Positions 9,955-19,460 of a stretch of DNA of 64,000 nucleotides are shown in pieces. The notes under the pieces are model-generated. The model did not search any database. It saw only the letters and a list, made by a program, of their open reading frames with translations, and was not told the DNA's origin. Positions within the stretch are counted from its first letter, which is position 1, and every line of letters starts with the position of its first letter. Source of the stretch: Leptidea sinapis. Its lineage: Eukaryota > Arthropoda > Insecta > Lepidoptera > Pieridae. The position numbers and the translations under genes are program-made. The stretch is from assembly GCF_905404315.1 (NCBI RefSeq), contig NC_066311.1, positions 5,952,001 through 6,016,000 on the forward strand, in the 5' to 3' direction.

Positions 9955-11700
9955 TCAGACAGCCGCTGCACGTAGGACTATCCGTTGTTTCCGATGTTTG
10001 TTTAGTGTTGTGTGACCCGTTAGGGTGCCCACCATTATACGGATGTCATGTCTGTTAAGGCTGATAAGTCTACGTGTCAGTTTGGGCGATAGTGCAGGTA
10101 TCGCCTCCTTCGACTGTCTACAGCTTGAGACATTCATCCATCGGGTGTTGTGTAGGTCGTTGGTGAGAGAGCGTATCCATGAGCGCATTTGGCTGAAGGG
10201 CAAGGGCAGAAGTGGCAATGGACCAGTCACTATATTTGCCGATGCCCGCCTTGCAAGCTCATCCGCTGCATCATTTCCCAACGAACCGCTATGTCCCTTG
10301 ATCCATTGCAGAGTTACCCGGTTATCAGAGGCAACTTGCTCCAGTGTTTGGTGACATTCGTGTATTAGTGCTGAGTTGTATGTGGTACCCTTCAGCGCTG
10401 TTAGTACCGCCATACTACCAGAAAGAAATCTGATGCTGTGGCCATGTACCTTCCTTCTTAATATAGCGCTGGCGGCTTCCTTGATGGCTACGCACTCACA
10501 TTGGAAGATGTAGCTGTGTGTGCCCAAGGGTATGGAAATGTGTATGTTTAGTTCCTGTGAGAATATGCCGGCACCAGTTCCACTAGCCATTTTCGAGCCG
10601 TCTGTGTAAATTCTTAATTCGTTTACACCTGACTGGTCATCATCTTTCTCATATATCTGAATGTGATAGTTTTTATGGAAGGTATGTGTTTTAGGTATCT
10701 TATCGCATGGTGCCTCACAGAGTGGATAATCCTTTGTTACCCTATTCCAGAGATTATCTGTTAGTCCGTCTTCATTCTTCCATACACCCAACAGCTTTAG
10801 ACGTAGAGTCGCCATTGTCGCTTCTTGTTGAAAGTGTATGTCGAATGGTGTTAGCCCTAGAATAGTTTCAAGGGCAGAAGTAGGTGTGGTGCGCATGCAT
10901 CCTGTTATGGCTGTGCAGGCCAGCCACTGGAAACGCTGCAGCTTGGTTTGCACTGTCACAAGCTCTGTCCTGGGCCACCAAGCTATTGCTCCGTAGGAGA
11001 TAATTGGTCTGATGACTGCTGTATAGAGCCATCTGCTTATCTTTGGAGCAAGACCCCAGGTTTTGCCTATGAGTCTTCTGCACTGCCAAAAGATGATGCA
11101 TGCTTTTTCCAGCTTGTATTCAAGGTGTTTGTTCCAAAGCAACTTACTATCCAGTATGACCCCCAGGTATTTAACTTCTTTAGTAAGGCGTAGTTCGGTG
11201 TTGAACAGCTTTGGTAATGTTGGATTACCAAGGCTGCGTTTGTTTGTGAATAGTATTAGTTCCGTCTTTGACGGATTAGCTGTAGGTTTGTGTTGCGCGC
11301 ACCATTCTTCCAAAATCTTAAAAGCAGATCTCATGAGGTTACATAAGACGCTCTCAACTGGTCCTGTGTTTAAAACGGCGAGGTCGTCAGCATAGCCCAC
11401 CGTGTACAGTTTCTTTTTGTTTAGCCTTGTGATGAGCTCATCTACCAAAACGTTCCAGAGCAGCAGCGAGAGTACCCCTCCTTGTGGGCAGCCCGTTGCC
11501 ACCACACATTCAGTACTGGTGTTCACAGTGAATCGTATCGCCCTATGCCTCAACATGCTGTGTATCCACCCGGCAATTGTAGGATCTACATCATGAGCAG
11601 CTAGCGCTCGGCCTATGCTAGTGAAAGAGGTTTTGTCGAAGGCGCCTTCGATATCAATAAAAGCACCTAAGGTTGGTTGTTTACTTGATAATCCTTTCAT
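9955..11700 (-). pseudogene. Reverse transcriptase-RNase H polyprotein fragment
   Basis: This is the largest open frame of the element, 581 residues. The RT part shows LGAFIDIEGAFDKTSF (motif A, residues ~11-26), GCPQGGVLSLLLWN (~69-82), VGYADDLAVL (motif C with both Asp, ~101-110) and KYLGVILDSKLLWNKHL (~177-193). A connection follows, then RNase H: LRIYTDGSKMASG (first Asp), CECVAIKEAA (Glu), FLSGSMAVLTAL, WIKGHSGSLGNDAADELARR (last Asp). The third catalytic Asp, normally in S-D-S, is Gly here. The true frame extends upstream of the first ATG (QHAFTKGRSTESALYC). Downstream, another frame carries TCSGCLTEDETVAHV, the Cys/His tail, showing a frameshift near the end. The strand is opposite to the host SR-A. 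Confidence 0.85.
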
Positions 11701-11711
11701 TGCGAGAGATG

Positions 11712-12086
11712 TTACGCAATAGAGTGCGGATTCGGTTGATCTGCCCTTAGTAAAAGCGTGTTGGTTGGCATGTAGCGGTTTTTGTATGAGGGCATTTTCC
11801 CTAATATCCTATCGCACAGTCTCTCTAGAGTCTTCAACAAAAATAATGTGAGACTGATTGGCCTGTACGATTTGGGGTTTGTGTAATCACTTTTGCCGGG
11901 CTTAGGGATAAATACCACCTTTATATCCTTCCACTGAAGCGGTATGTATTTGTAGGCCAGGCATGCCCTATAGATAGCAGTTAGATGCACTGCTAGCGGC
12001 CCCATACCGCTCCATTGTAGTAGTCCTGGGAAGATCCCGTCCAGGCCTCCTGATTTAAATGGGAGAAAGCTGTTAATTGCCCACAT
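11712..12086 (-). pseudogene. Reverse transcriptase N-terminal part, same element
   Basis: It carries KSGGLDGIFPGLLQW (usually SPGPDG), VVFIPKPGKSDYTNPKSYRP and ISLTLFLLKTLERLCDRIL: RT motifs 0-2. At about 11775 the frame slips by one base relative to the 581-residue frame, whose own upstream extension overlaps it. The ATG at 12086 is fortuitous, because the element is truncated just beyond. Confidence 0.8.
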
Positions 12087-12093
12087 TATACAT

Positions 12094-12172
12094 TAATGGG
12101 CAGGGCGTATCAATTAAGTACAATCAGCTGAACGTTCTGCTCGTCTCGTCCCTTATTGTCATAAAAATATGT
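12094..12172 (+). mobile_element. SR-A copy, right part
   Basis: It resumes at TAATGGGCAGGGCGTATCAA (12094) and runs to CTCGTCCCTTATTGTCATAAAAA. Together with 9497-9726 it makes one SR-A copy. The 14 bases 12094-12107 are the second TSD. Confidence 0.82.
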
Positions 12173-12640
12173 ATTTACAAGTTTAATGCAAGCAGTGCTT
12201 ACTTGCGTACTACGGTAGACGTGAAAACTTGAACATTAACGTTGTGTATTTTTGAATATTTTGGAATGGTTAAGTAATGATTTCGTACGAACCGCTTTAT
12301 TTATCATTAAATCATTTATCAGCTGGCGTGCCAAGATGCCAGACCGCGCGTTGCGCCTATCGTGTCTAACGTGCCCACCGACGCCAAGGTCACCGCATGA
12401 CGCAACGGGCACGGGCTACAAAATAATTTATTGCTTTTGAAGTGTTTGGGCTTGTTTATAAATCGAATGTCGACATTTTTGTTTTTAAACAAGCTAGCGC
12501 TTTGTTAGATAACATAAACAATAATTTATGTGTTAAATACAATATTCATTTATTGCGCTATTGTATACAAAAATGAAAATTTAACACTCCAGAACTATTG
12601 CAATTAATATTTTACATTAAAAAATGTACTTATCAAAAAA
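12173..12640. other. Unassigned; GC-richer island at 12320-12420
   Basis: Most is AT-rich. A ~100-bp GC-richer patch (AGACCGCGCGTTGCGCC, GACGCAACGGGCACGGG) stands out but has no frame or repeat that I recognise. Confidence 0.4.
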
Positions 12641-12652
12641 ATCAACTTTCAT

Positions 12653-13093
12653 CTATAATAGACTATAAAAATATTTCACGGCTGAGATTCGATCCGTGGA
12701 CCTTGCGGTTTTTGAAATAGCCGAACTATAATTAGTTAGAAGTGTAAATCTTTCATCCATAAATTCATCGACTGTCTTACGAATTTTCGATTTCTTGTCC
12801 TGATGCGAATCTATGCCCATCCCAAGAAAAGTGCTCAACGCCGCTCGAGAAAAATTTCTTTCAACTTCGAATATTTTTTTGTGCAAATAAGAGTGTTAAA
12901 TAAATCAGCTATTTTATTATTGTCATCATTGACTTTGTTTATGTTTACATTAAAGTTTTGCATAAAATTCTCCAGACATCTAAAATATATTAGTAGTCGA
13001 AGTAATTTGTTTCCACAGCCTCCATTATCCCCCAAGGCGCGTAATTTTCCCAATTTGTGTTTAACTTGCGATTTAACACAAAAAATGAATTAA
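12653..13093 (-). other. Two overlapping unrecognised frames, possible element ORF
   Basis: Minus-strand frames 12835-13053 (KLRALGDNGGCGNKLLRL, then NTLICTKKYSKLKEIFLERR) and 12653-12886 overlap by 52 bases in different frames. They could be one decayed ORF with a frameshift. Near 12665-12735 the minus strand also has GGATCGAATCTCAGCC, B-box-like. I do not recognise a family. A host gene is unlikely in this context. Confidence 0.3.
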
Positions 13094-13164
13094 AATACAA
13101 TTCTAAGCAAATGGATAACTAACATTTCTAAATAAAAAATTTCTCTTACTAGACTACAAGATAT

Positions 13165-13385
13165 ATAATAGAATGCTTTAGAAATTGGAAATAAATTTTA
13201 TATAGAAGCGAGAATCATTTCCTAGTAACTCACTTTATTTCATATCCAATCGAATAAGGACCCAACTTACAAGTGCCAACTATCTTTGAAGTTCTCTTAG
13301 CGAGCTGAGATTAGTTTGTACCTTTTTATTTGATTGCTTTCGAGAAGAAATTGTAGTTTTAATAGACCTACAATTCAGCTAGAGG
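13165..13385 (+). repeat. K230 repeat, copy 1
   Basis: It matches 45055-45300 in the same order (TATAGAAGCGAGAATCATTT, CAACTATCTTTG, GATTAGTTTGTAC) with clear divergence. No ORF, TIR or poly(A) is evident. Confidence 0.6.
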
Positions 13386-13504
13386 GAGATTTAAAAAAGA
13401 TTTAATGCTTATCATTATAATAAATGTATTATTTTATAATCCAAATTGATTAGAAAGAGATTTCTTAGTACTTCACAATCCAAAAAAGCCACCACGAAGA
13501 AAAA

Positions 13505-13770
13505 TACAATCATCATCATCAGCCGGAAGACGTCCAGCGCTGAACAAAGGCCTCCCCCAAAGACTTCCACGACGATCGGTCCTGCGCTGCCCTCATATCA
13601 AATACCTCACTGTCTGGAGACAAAAGTTTTCAATCAGTGTGTGTTGCCAGTGATGACTTACGGTACGCAGACGTGGTCGCTAACTATGGGCATTATGAGA
13701 AAGCTCATGGTCGCTCGGAGAGATCGAATCAGAAATGAGGAGATCCGTAGGAGAACCGAAAAGTACAAAA
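13505..13770. pseudogene. RTE-like insertion with inverted 5' half
   Basis: Bases 13505-13597 are the minus-strand RTE 3' end, with a (CAT)n tail at 13510 and GCCGGAAGACGTCCAGCGCT. From about 13600 the sequence is RTE coding DNA on the plus strand (FNQCVLPVMTYGTQTWSL, then RRDRIRNEEIRRRTEK), as also seen at 27870-28100. The head-to-head arrangement fits twin-primed reverse transcription. Confidence 0.65.
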
Positions 13771-13810
13771 ATTTTGAAAATGCTAAAAATGACCATAACT
13801 TAAATTCCTA

Positions 13811-14165
13811 GGTCTAGTAACAGGACAATACAAAGTTGCGATCATTGAAGGTAATGACCCCCTCTATCACTACCATACCGTTGGTGTTCTCCTAACGGGA
13901 CAACATATTATTTATTAACTAGATGTGTGGATTAATATTTAAATAATACAAAAATAATATTTACTACAGTAAATTTTAATTTTAAAAAACATTACAATCC
14001 ATCCATTATCTAATCTAAATATCAGTCATCAAATATTAACTCTCACAAAATTTTATTGGTTGGATGAACAGTCTCACCGTCTGAAGGATGTATAAAACAT
14101 TTTTGGCAAACAATCACACAATTTAACCCCCAGGCGACTCAAGTTTGCACGTTAACGACTAAAAA
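13811..14165. other. Unassigned AT-rich DNA
   Basis: No supported feature. Confidence 0.5.
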
Positions 14166-14169
14166 AAAC

Positions 14170-14748
14170 CCCATTTGTCGTATTACCGCTCTTCGACAAC
14201 ACTTCCCTTACAGCCTCGCCTAGTATCGGATTTCTGGGTCTCGATATCTCGACCGATTGCCGATTTCGCAGCCATCACCAATCCATTTGACCGCGTGCAG
14301 CGCAGAGAAGCTCGAATTGTCGGGGACCCAGTGCTCTGTGAACGGCTGGATCACTTGGCGTTGCGTAGAGACGTGGCTTCATTGTGTGTCTTCTACCGCA
14401 TTTATCACGTGTTCCGAAGAGCTGTTTCACCTGATTCCTGCCGCCGAATTCCATCTTCGGACGACACGCCACAAATTAGGATATCATCCCCACCATCTGG
14501 ATGTGTGGCGGTCCTCCACAGTGCGGTTTTCAAGGAGCTTTCTTCCACGTACTACAAAGCTGTGGAAAGAACTTCCTTGTGCGGTGTTTCCGGGACGATA
14601 AGACAAGGGTACCTTCAAAAAAAAAAAGCGCGTACACCTTCCTTCAAGGCCGGCAACGCTCCTGTGATTCCTCTGGTGTTGCAAGAGAATGTGGGCGGCG
14701 GTGATCACTTAACACCAGGTGACACGTACGCTCGTTTATCCTAACATA
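14170..14748 (+). pseudogene. LINE-F reverse transcriptase C-terminus
   Basis: Three frames in turn carry one protein tail. DRVQRREARIVGDPVLCERL and LALRRDVASLCVFYRIYH come first. After a 5-base deletion near 14408 (the copy at 28435 has the bases) come SEELFHLIPAAEFHLR and STVRFSRSFLPRTTKLWKEL. After an A-run slip at about 14620 come AYTFLQGRQRSCDSSGVARE and the HLTPGD end. This is the post-thumb region of a Jockey/R1-type LINE. No catalytic motif remains. Other copies: 1368, 28400, 40382, 47255. Confidence 0.75.
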
Positions 14749-15140
14749 AAATAACTATTTGCGGCAACTGAATTCTTTCGAAGATTCCCTCAAAAATATA
14801 TTGTTCTTTCTCAATAAGGATTTTTTCAATACAAATGAAATGGTAGTAAAACTAGTATTTATAAATGATGACATACACAAGCAAAGGTTAAATAAATACG
14901 CTTTGTTCTGCAAAATTTATTACCTTAACTTTGTAAGACGTCCTTTGTAATGAAAGTTTAAAACGCAGTCCTCCAGATGCTCCTTAGGGCTCACTAAATA
15001 AGAGCATTATTACTGTGGAAACATTCGCTATTTCAATTTTTATAGTCCACATACAACTTAGTCTTGATACATTATAAGACGCAGTGAAAATTTAAAACAT
15101 ACTTTGCTGTTCTATTACAAAAAAATAATTTATACATGTC
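14749..15140. other. Unassigned; one small unrecognised frame
   Basis: A 63-codon plus-strand frame at 14759-14950 has no motif and is probably chance. Confidence 0.45.
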
Positions 15141-15141
15141 T

Positions 15142-15367
15142 TACAGCCGTTCCCAATATACTATCTACAGATAGAGATAAATTACTAACTTCTACTGTTA
15201 GTAATTAGCTGTCAATAATCTGAAGCTGTCCCAATATATCCGATAACTCATTCATATCGCCTTATATTGGGATGCGTGAAGTTTATTGAGACAGAAAAGT
15301 CAACGATAGTTACGATTTTTATCTCAAGTAGGCCACAACCGGAGACTGAATATTGGGAACGGCCGTT
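15142..15367. mobile_element. TIR MITE (ACRGCCGTTCCCAATAT ends)
   Basis: The left end ACAGCCGTTCCCAATAT and right end ATATTGGGAACGGCCGT form a 17-bp inverted repeat with one mismatch. It is ~226 bp with no ORF. The ACGGCCG start resembles the 22069 MITE, suggesting a related TIR family. Confidence 0.65.
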
Positions 15368-15612
15368 AGAACCGTGTTTTGTTAAGCAGTGACCTAACCA
15401 TGACGATGTCTAAAATGGAGTTCATCTTTTTCTATTACAAAACAGTGTTTAGCTTGTGTTTAACTAAAATGTCGTTAAGCATAACGGAATGCAATTTTTA
15501 ACAGCTGTCATCTATCTGTCATCATAAATTCTAAATCTGCCATAATATGAATATGATCTATCCGTTAGACACACCTTAGACAAGCTTTGCCTCGTGTTTA
15601 AATATGAGCAAT
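15368..15612 (+). repeat. G repeat without the MITE insertion
   Basis: It holds the same blocks as 485-540 and 968-1140 in reverse orientation. Here they are contiguous (ATGAATATGATCTATCCG and neighbours). It therefore serves as the empty site for the MITE at 543-967. Confidence 0.65.
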
Positions 15613-15858
15613 TTAGAAGATTTACAAGAGCGACATCTCAAGTCAATTTCCTAATATGCAAATATTGGGGTTGAGCAGGTTATCAACTGTAAAGAAGATC
15701 CTGTAGATGAAGCCACTACCTGAGAGTTGAACAAAGCATACAAGATTTTATAACGAGACGTCACTCGAACAGTTAGCTCAGTTGGTTAGAGCACCGGCAC
15801 GGAACGCCGGAGGTCGTGGGTTCGAGTCCCGCATCGTTTTTCAAATTTTATTTGTGTA
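15613..15858 (+). repeat. tRNA-bearing repeat, copy 1
   Basis: The part upstream of the tRNA-like sequence (ACATCTCAAGTCAATTTCC, GTTGAGCAGGTTATCAA, CCTGTAGATGAAGCCAC) is shared, reversed, with 61350-61480. The right end ATTTTATTTGTGTA matches the terminal inverted repeat seen at 61681-61700. Confidence 0.65.
15767..15839 (+). tRNA. tRNA-like sequence, 73 nt, odd anticodon loop
   Basis: D-arm AGCTCAGTTGGTTAGAGC, anticodon stem CCGGC/GCCGG (perfect), T-arm GTGGG-TTCGAGT-CCCGC (perfect). The acceptor GAACAGT/ATCGTTT pairs with two wobbles and one A-C mismatch. The 7-base anticodon loop is ACGGAAC. By position the anticodon would be GGA, but base 33 is C, not the near-universal U, and there is no long variable arm as in tRNA-Ser. 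It is likely a repeat-borne tRNA derivative, not a translating tRNA. Confidence 0.55.
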
Positions 15859-16191
15859 TAAGCATTGCCTTAAGATTGTTGAACTCTAAACAACAGAAAG
15901 ACAAATTTGTAATATATCTTTTTTACAACAATTGTTCAACACATCTTTTGACTTTTTTGTAATAACACAGAAAAAGTTTATATCGTAAAAAGCTGACTTT
16001 ACGCTTTCCCATTTTGTTGGCACATATTTTTTTATTATGGTTTTGTTTATGTCTCATACTAGAGGCTATCTTATTTGATATTTTCGCATATTGGGAGTTT
16101 AGTTAATATACGATACTTTATATTTAAACACTTAATTCTTCATTACTTTTTCTGAAATAGTTTATAGTTCTTAAACACATCTCTATATATA
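15859..16191. other. Unassigned AT-rich DNA
   Basis: No supported feature. Confidence 0.5.
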
Positions 16192-16673
16192 CAGGGTGGC
16201 TTAGAAGTTGACGTCCAAACCTAAAATTTGAAAGCCATGAAAGGCTTTCAAATAGGGGTGATTCGATACTCATCACCTCATGGTGATGTATGTATGCTCT
16301 ACGATTTTTCGAAGTTTAGGAGATAATAATTTTTTTCCCCTTTTATCCCCTTTTTTCACCTAATTGTGGTTTGGGACTTTTTTGAAATTTTTTTAACACA
16401 TTTAGTTAATTTTATTGTTGATAATTATTAACTACAGTTTCAATAACTACATAAGAAACTATTAATAGTTTAGACAATGCGGAACTAGCTTAGAATTGAG
16501 TTGTAAGTTCAAGATAACTGCTCCAGCTAAATTCATGAAAATATTCAAGGTATCAAAAAAAACATGGGATGCCTATGGCTTCCAACTATTTTTAAAAACT
16601 GCTGAAAACATTGGCCAATAAAATGAGCCAACTTCAAATTTTAGCTTTGGACGTCAACTTCTCGGCCACCCAG
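16192..16673. mobile_element. MITE with ~40-bp TIRs, mariner/Tc1-like
   Basis: The left end CAGGGTGGCTTAGAAGTTGA continues to AATTTGAA. The right end is its near-perfect reverse complement, closing CCACCCAG at 16673. TATATA flanks both sides, consistent with TA target duplication. It is 482 bp with no transposase frame, and well preserved. Confidence 0.75.
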
Positions 16674-16680
16674 TATATAT

Positions 16681-17604
16681 TGGATGCCTTACAAACTAAT
16701 TTGTTATGTAAATTACAGCCACAAAATACTCTATTTGATTGAAAAGAGTGGCCGTTGAGTTTCTTATATTATGTTCTTATCACGAGCTCAACTTTTTACG
16801 AACATATGGTAAATTCAGAAATATAAAAGTAATATTTATAGTAACTATTCAAAGCGCTTAGTTTAATCCTAATTGAATAAAGTTTATTTTACTTTGACTA
16901 GAACTTTATGAATAAAAAGAAGCCAAAGTCCTTAATGTAAGTTATTTATGTATCCAACGATACTAGCACAGTAAAAGCGCACCATTAATACACTTACATC
17001 ATGTCAGAGACTAAAACGTCTTATTTCAAAAATAAAATAACGCACGCAGTTTTGCAGGAGTCATAAATATAAAAGGCATTAAAAGAAAAATCACTGAAGG
17101 ATTTTGTTTTTTGTATAAAACTATAAATTGTGCTTTTTCGTATTATAATATTATATTTAAACTCAAATCAAGCCTAAAATCTTATAATGCAATATCGTAT
17201 AAAGTTACTTCTTTATAGCTCCTTACTTTAAAGTTTAACAGCCCTGTTGGGCTTTCAAAGACAAAATATACCATTTTTAATATGAGAATCTTGAATTTCT
17301 CACTGGCAATTCAAATGTGCTCAAGTATATTATTATTTGGATTGGAATATAATGATGGGACATTACAGTGTGACGACTCACGTCATAATTATAAAAATCT
17401 TAACTGCAATGAAATTACTATAAGTGAATAAAAGGATAACGATGAAGCGAATATTAATAACTGACTCATCTATGACACAATAATTAAACAATCAAAATTA
17501 ATTTTGGCATAAGAAATGGTTCGAAGTATACAAATGAAAGTATCAACAATAAATCAAAGTATTTGTAACAACGTTTCTAAACATAGACAACTGTTGATAG
17601 ATAC
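16681..17604. other. Unassigned AT-rich DNA
   Basis: About 0.9 kb with no ORF above noise, no tRNA and no repeat shared with the rest of the window. Confidence 0.5.
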
Positions 17605-17885
17605 ATTACCAGTGGGAGGCTCCTTTGCACCAAATGTTGGCAAGATTAAGGGTACCACAACGATGCCTATATCTGCCGTAAAGCAGTGATGTGTAAGCAT
17701 TACTGTGTTAAAAATTACTGGGCAAATGAAACTTGATATCTCAAGTTGACAAGCGTAGTTATTGTGCCTCTCAGAGTTTTTGTGTTTTTCAATCATCCTG
17801 AGCGGCACTGTATTGTAATGGGCGTATCAATTGCCGTCAGCTGAACGTCCTGATCGTCTCGTCCGTTATTTTTATACAAAAAAAA
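17605..17885 (+). mobile_element. SR-A short interspersed repeat
   Basis: It starts ACCAGTGGGAGGCTCCTTTG and ends CGTCCGTTATTTTTATACAAAAAAAA. An internal deletion after TTACTGTGTTAAAAATTACTGG removes the GCGCCGTAGC block. Confidence 0.8.
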
Positions 17886-18273
17886 AGAAAAGTATAATAT
17901 TTTCAACCTGTTTTATAATACTGGCTGGCCCAATTCAGGCAGAAAATATTTCAAAGATAGATATAAAACTTAAGAACTAAAAGAAACTTACAATTCTCAA
18001 CGAAAGCAATCAACTCGCTAAATCCAACAGTTCCGACGGCGGACTTACTTAAGTACTAACATAAATTCTGGTTTTTACCGCACTAATGGTTTATATTTTT
18101 CATTTCATTTCTGCATAGGTGACGTCTGGGTCGACTCTGTATGATAAATAGCGCGTCGGCAACAGTCCCGTATGTTCATATATCAAAATGAGGGAGGGTA
18201 TTTTGAATTTATACTTTGCATGTATGTTTTATATGTGTGATGGTTAAGTCTATTCTTAAAAAAAAATTATTGT
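17886..18273. other. Unassigned DNA
   Basis: No supported feature. Confidence 0.45.
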
Positions 18274-18365
18274 AGTAGGCGTTACATTGCGGAAATTCAT
18301 AATTATTCAAATGATTTGAGTTTTCTTTAGTGTTAATTCTGCCAATATGTGTCTTTAAACAATTC

Positions 18366-18400
18366 GACACGTGTTTCACCTCTACACAAGGCATCCTCAG
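18366..18400 (-). ncRNA. Hammerhead-ribozyme-like core, copy 1
   Basis: Read on minus: CTGAGGA, one extra T, stem II GCCTT-gtgta-GAGGT (pairs with two wobbles), GAAA, a palindromic stem III ACAC/GTGT, and C as cleavage base (GTC). Stem I can form with upstream AACACGTC and downstream GAATTGTT: 2 bp, a 2x2 internal loop, 4 bp. This is the type I layout with a tiny stem III known from Penelope-type and satellite hammerheads. The extra base between A9 and stem II departs from consensus. Confidence 0.55.
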
Positions 18401-18430
18401 GACGTGTTGTCTCGCCAAAATCTGGCACGA

Positions 18431-18490
18431 GACTGAGCCGGAAGCCGCTCTTTTATACCCTCGTCCCATGAAATGACGCGCTGTGATTGG
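18431..18490 (-). promoter_or_regulatory. Candidate Pol II promoter in FB element
   Basis: On minus: CCAAT (18486-18490), TATAAAA (18451-18457) and an arthropod-type initiator TCAGTC (18431-18436) in the right order. TATA starts 23 bases before the initiator A, slightly short of the usual ~30. Transcription would run into the ribozyme-like core ~30 bases downstream. Confidence 0.5.
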
Positions 18491-18904
18491 TCGGCTGTTG
18501 TGACGTATTACCCGCGGAAGAGATACGTAACAAAGGTGATGGGACTTAATTTGTTTGTTCATTCAACTATGTAAACATGTTATTTTTGTGTTTTATTATT
18601 TCTAATTGCTCTAACACATCTTAGCGAAATCCTTTTTCACATGTATGTATAATACTAAAATTATTATTGTTTCCGAGTGAGTGACCGCACTCACTCGGAA
18701 CATGATGAGAAGGCATAATGCCTCGTATAGAGGCGAAACACATGTCGAATTGTTTAAAGGCAAAAATTGGCGGAATTAACAGTAAAGAAAACTCAAAACA
18801 TTTGTATAGTCTATTATTGGCAGTATAATGTTACAATAACGTTTAAGCTTATCAACACTTCGCACGAGACTTCATATTTTGGGTTCTAGTATAGTAAACC
18901 CTTA

Positions 18905-18960
18905 GATTAAGGATTGGTCTCCGTTGCGCTCCAACTAGATACCGCACGCGCAAAGTGCGA
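18905..18960 (+). repeat. Short repeat, arm 1
   Basis: GGTCTCCGTTGCGCTCCAAC followed by TAGATACCGCAC recurs inverted at about 19793-19832 and as a diverged reverse copy at 43738-43780. Confidence 0.55.
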
Positions 18961-19095
18961 CAACTAATACTACGCCCAAGTGGGTGTTCTCGAGCCAGTC
19001 TCTAACAATGTGTGGCGTTGAGCCACATGTTTTGTTAAACTTTTTATTTATTTAGTGTTATTATGATACACTGTTGATCATACACTAAGCATTAA

Positions 19096-19460
19096 TCTTA
19101 ATATATATAAATTACGTGACACGTTGTTTGTCCGCGATGGACTCCTAAACTAATGAACGGATTTAAATGGGGATTACTTCATGGAGTGCAGTTTAGTCCA
19201 ACTTGAGAGATAGGATAGTTTTTATTTCGATTGGGGACCCATAATTATTTGTATTTCCAATATTTTTTTTTATGGACATATTTTCTGTGAGAGAATTTAT
19301 TGACGCACGGTTTGACAGGTCTGCTGAGAAACAATTTCATTATTACAAAAAGGAGCATACGTTACGAAATAATTCTTGGTGTTATGAAAAATTGTTGACA
19401 AATACATAAAAACAGTATTTTATTTATTATGTACAGAACAACGTCTGTCGAGTCAGCTAG
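19096..19460 (+). mobile_element. Non-autonomous Helitron (365 bp)
   Basis: It begins TCTTAATATATATAAATTAC and ends GAGTCAGCTAG before T. It aligns over its whole length with the copies at 2488 and (inverted) 20040. The body contains no gene. Confidence 0.85.

Larger units (their letters stand above)
9727..12093 (-). mobile_element. 5'-truncated RNase H-bearing non-LTR retrotransposon
   Basis: This 2.37-kb minus-strand insertion is flanked by 14-bp near-identical direct repeats, TAATGGGCAGTGCG (9713-9726) and TAATGGGCAGGGCG (12094-12107), inside SR-A. It keeps the reverse transcriptase from just before motif 1 and an RNase H domain. This domain order fits the I/LOA/R1-like branch. The 3' end (minus) has no poly(A) and closes with CCCCTATACC. 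Endonuclease and ORF1 were never copied. Two frameshifts (about 11775 and 9960-10030) and one changed RNase H residue make it inactive. Confidence 0.85.
18274..18810. mobile_element. FB foldback element, long copy with promoter and ribozyme-like core
   Basis: The left arm (18274-18440) and right arm (about 18716-18810) are inverted copies of the FB unit: GGCGTTAC..., a CCAATATNTGT block, CAATTCGACACGTGTTTC, CCTCTACAC. Between them lie a CCAAT/TATA/initiator cluster (minus strand) and a hairpin CCGAGTGAGTG/CACTCACTCGG (18673-18698). Inverted terminal units and a hammerhead-like core are reminiscent of Penelope-like elements, but no Penelope protein is present. Confidence 0.6.

Noticed and set aside
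10025..11596. Plus-strand frames over the RNase H LINE
   Set aside because: Antisense shadows of the RT-RNase H frame.
15767..15839. Functional tRNA-Ser(GGA)
   Set aside because: Position 33 is C, no long variable arm, acceptor mismatch and repeat context.
18209..18562. 117-codon minus-strand frame
   Set aside because: Runs through the FB promoter, ribozyme-like core and arm; structure explains the sequence better than coding.
18716..18752. Third intact hammerhead core in the right FB arm
   Set aside because: Stem II and GAAA are present but the CTGANGA strand is missing (GATGAGAAGGCATAATG instead).
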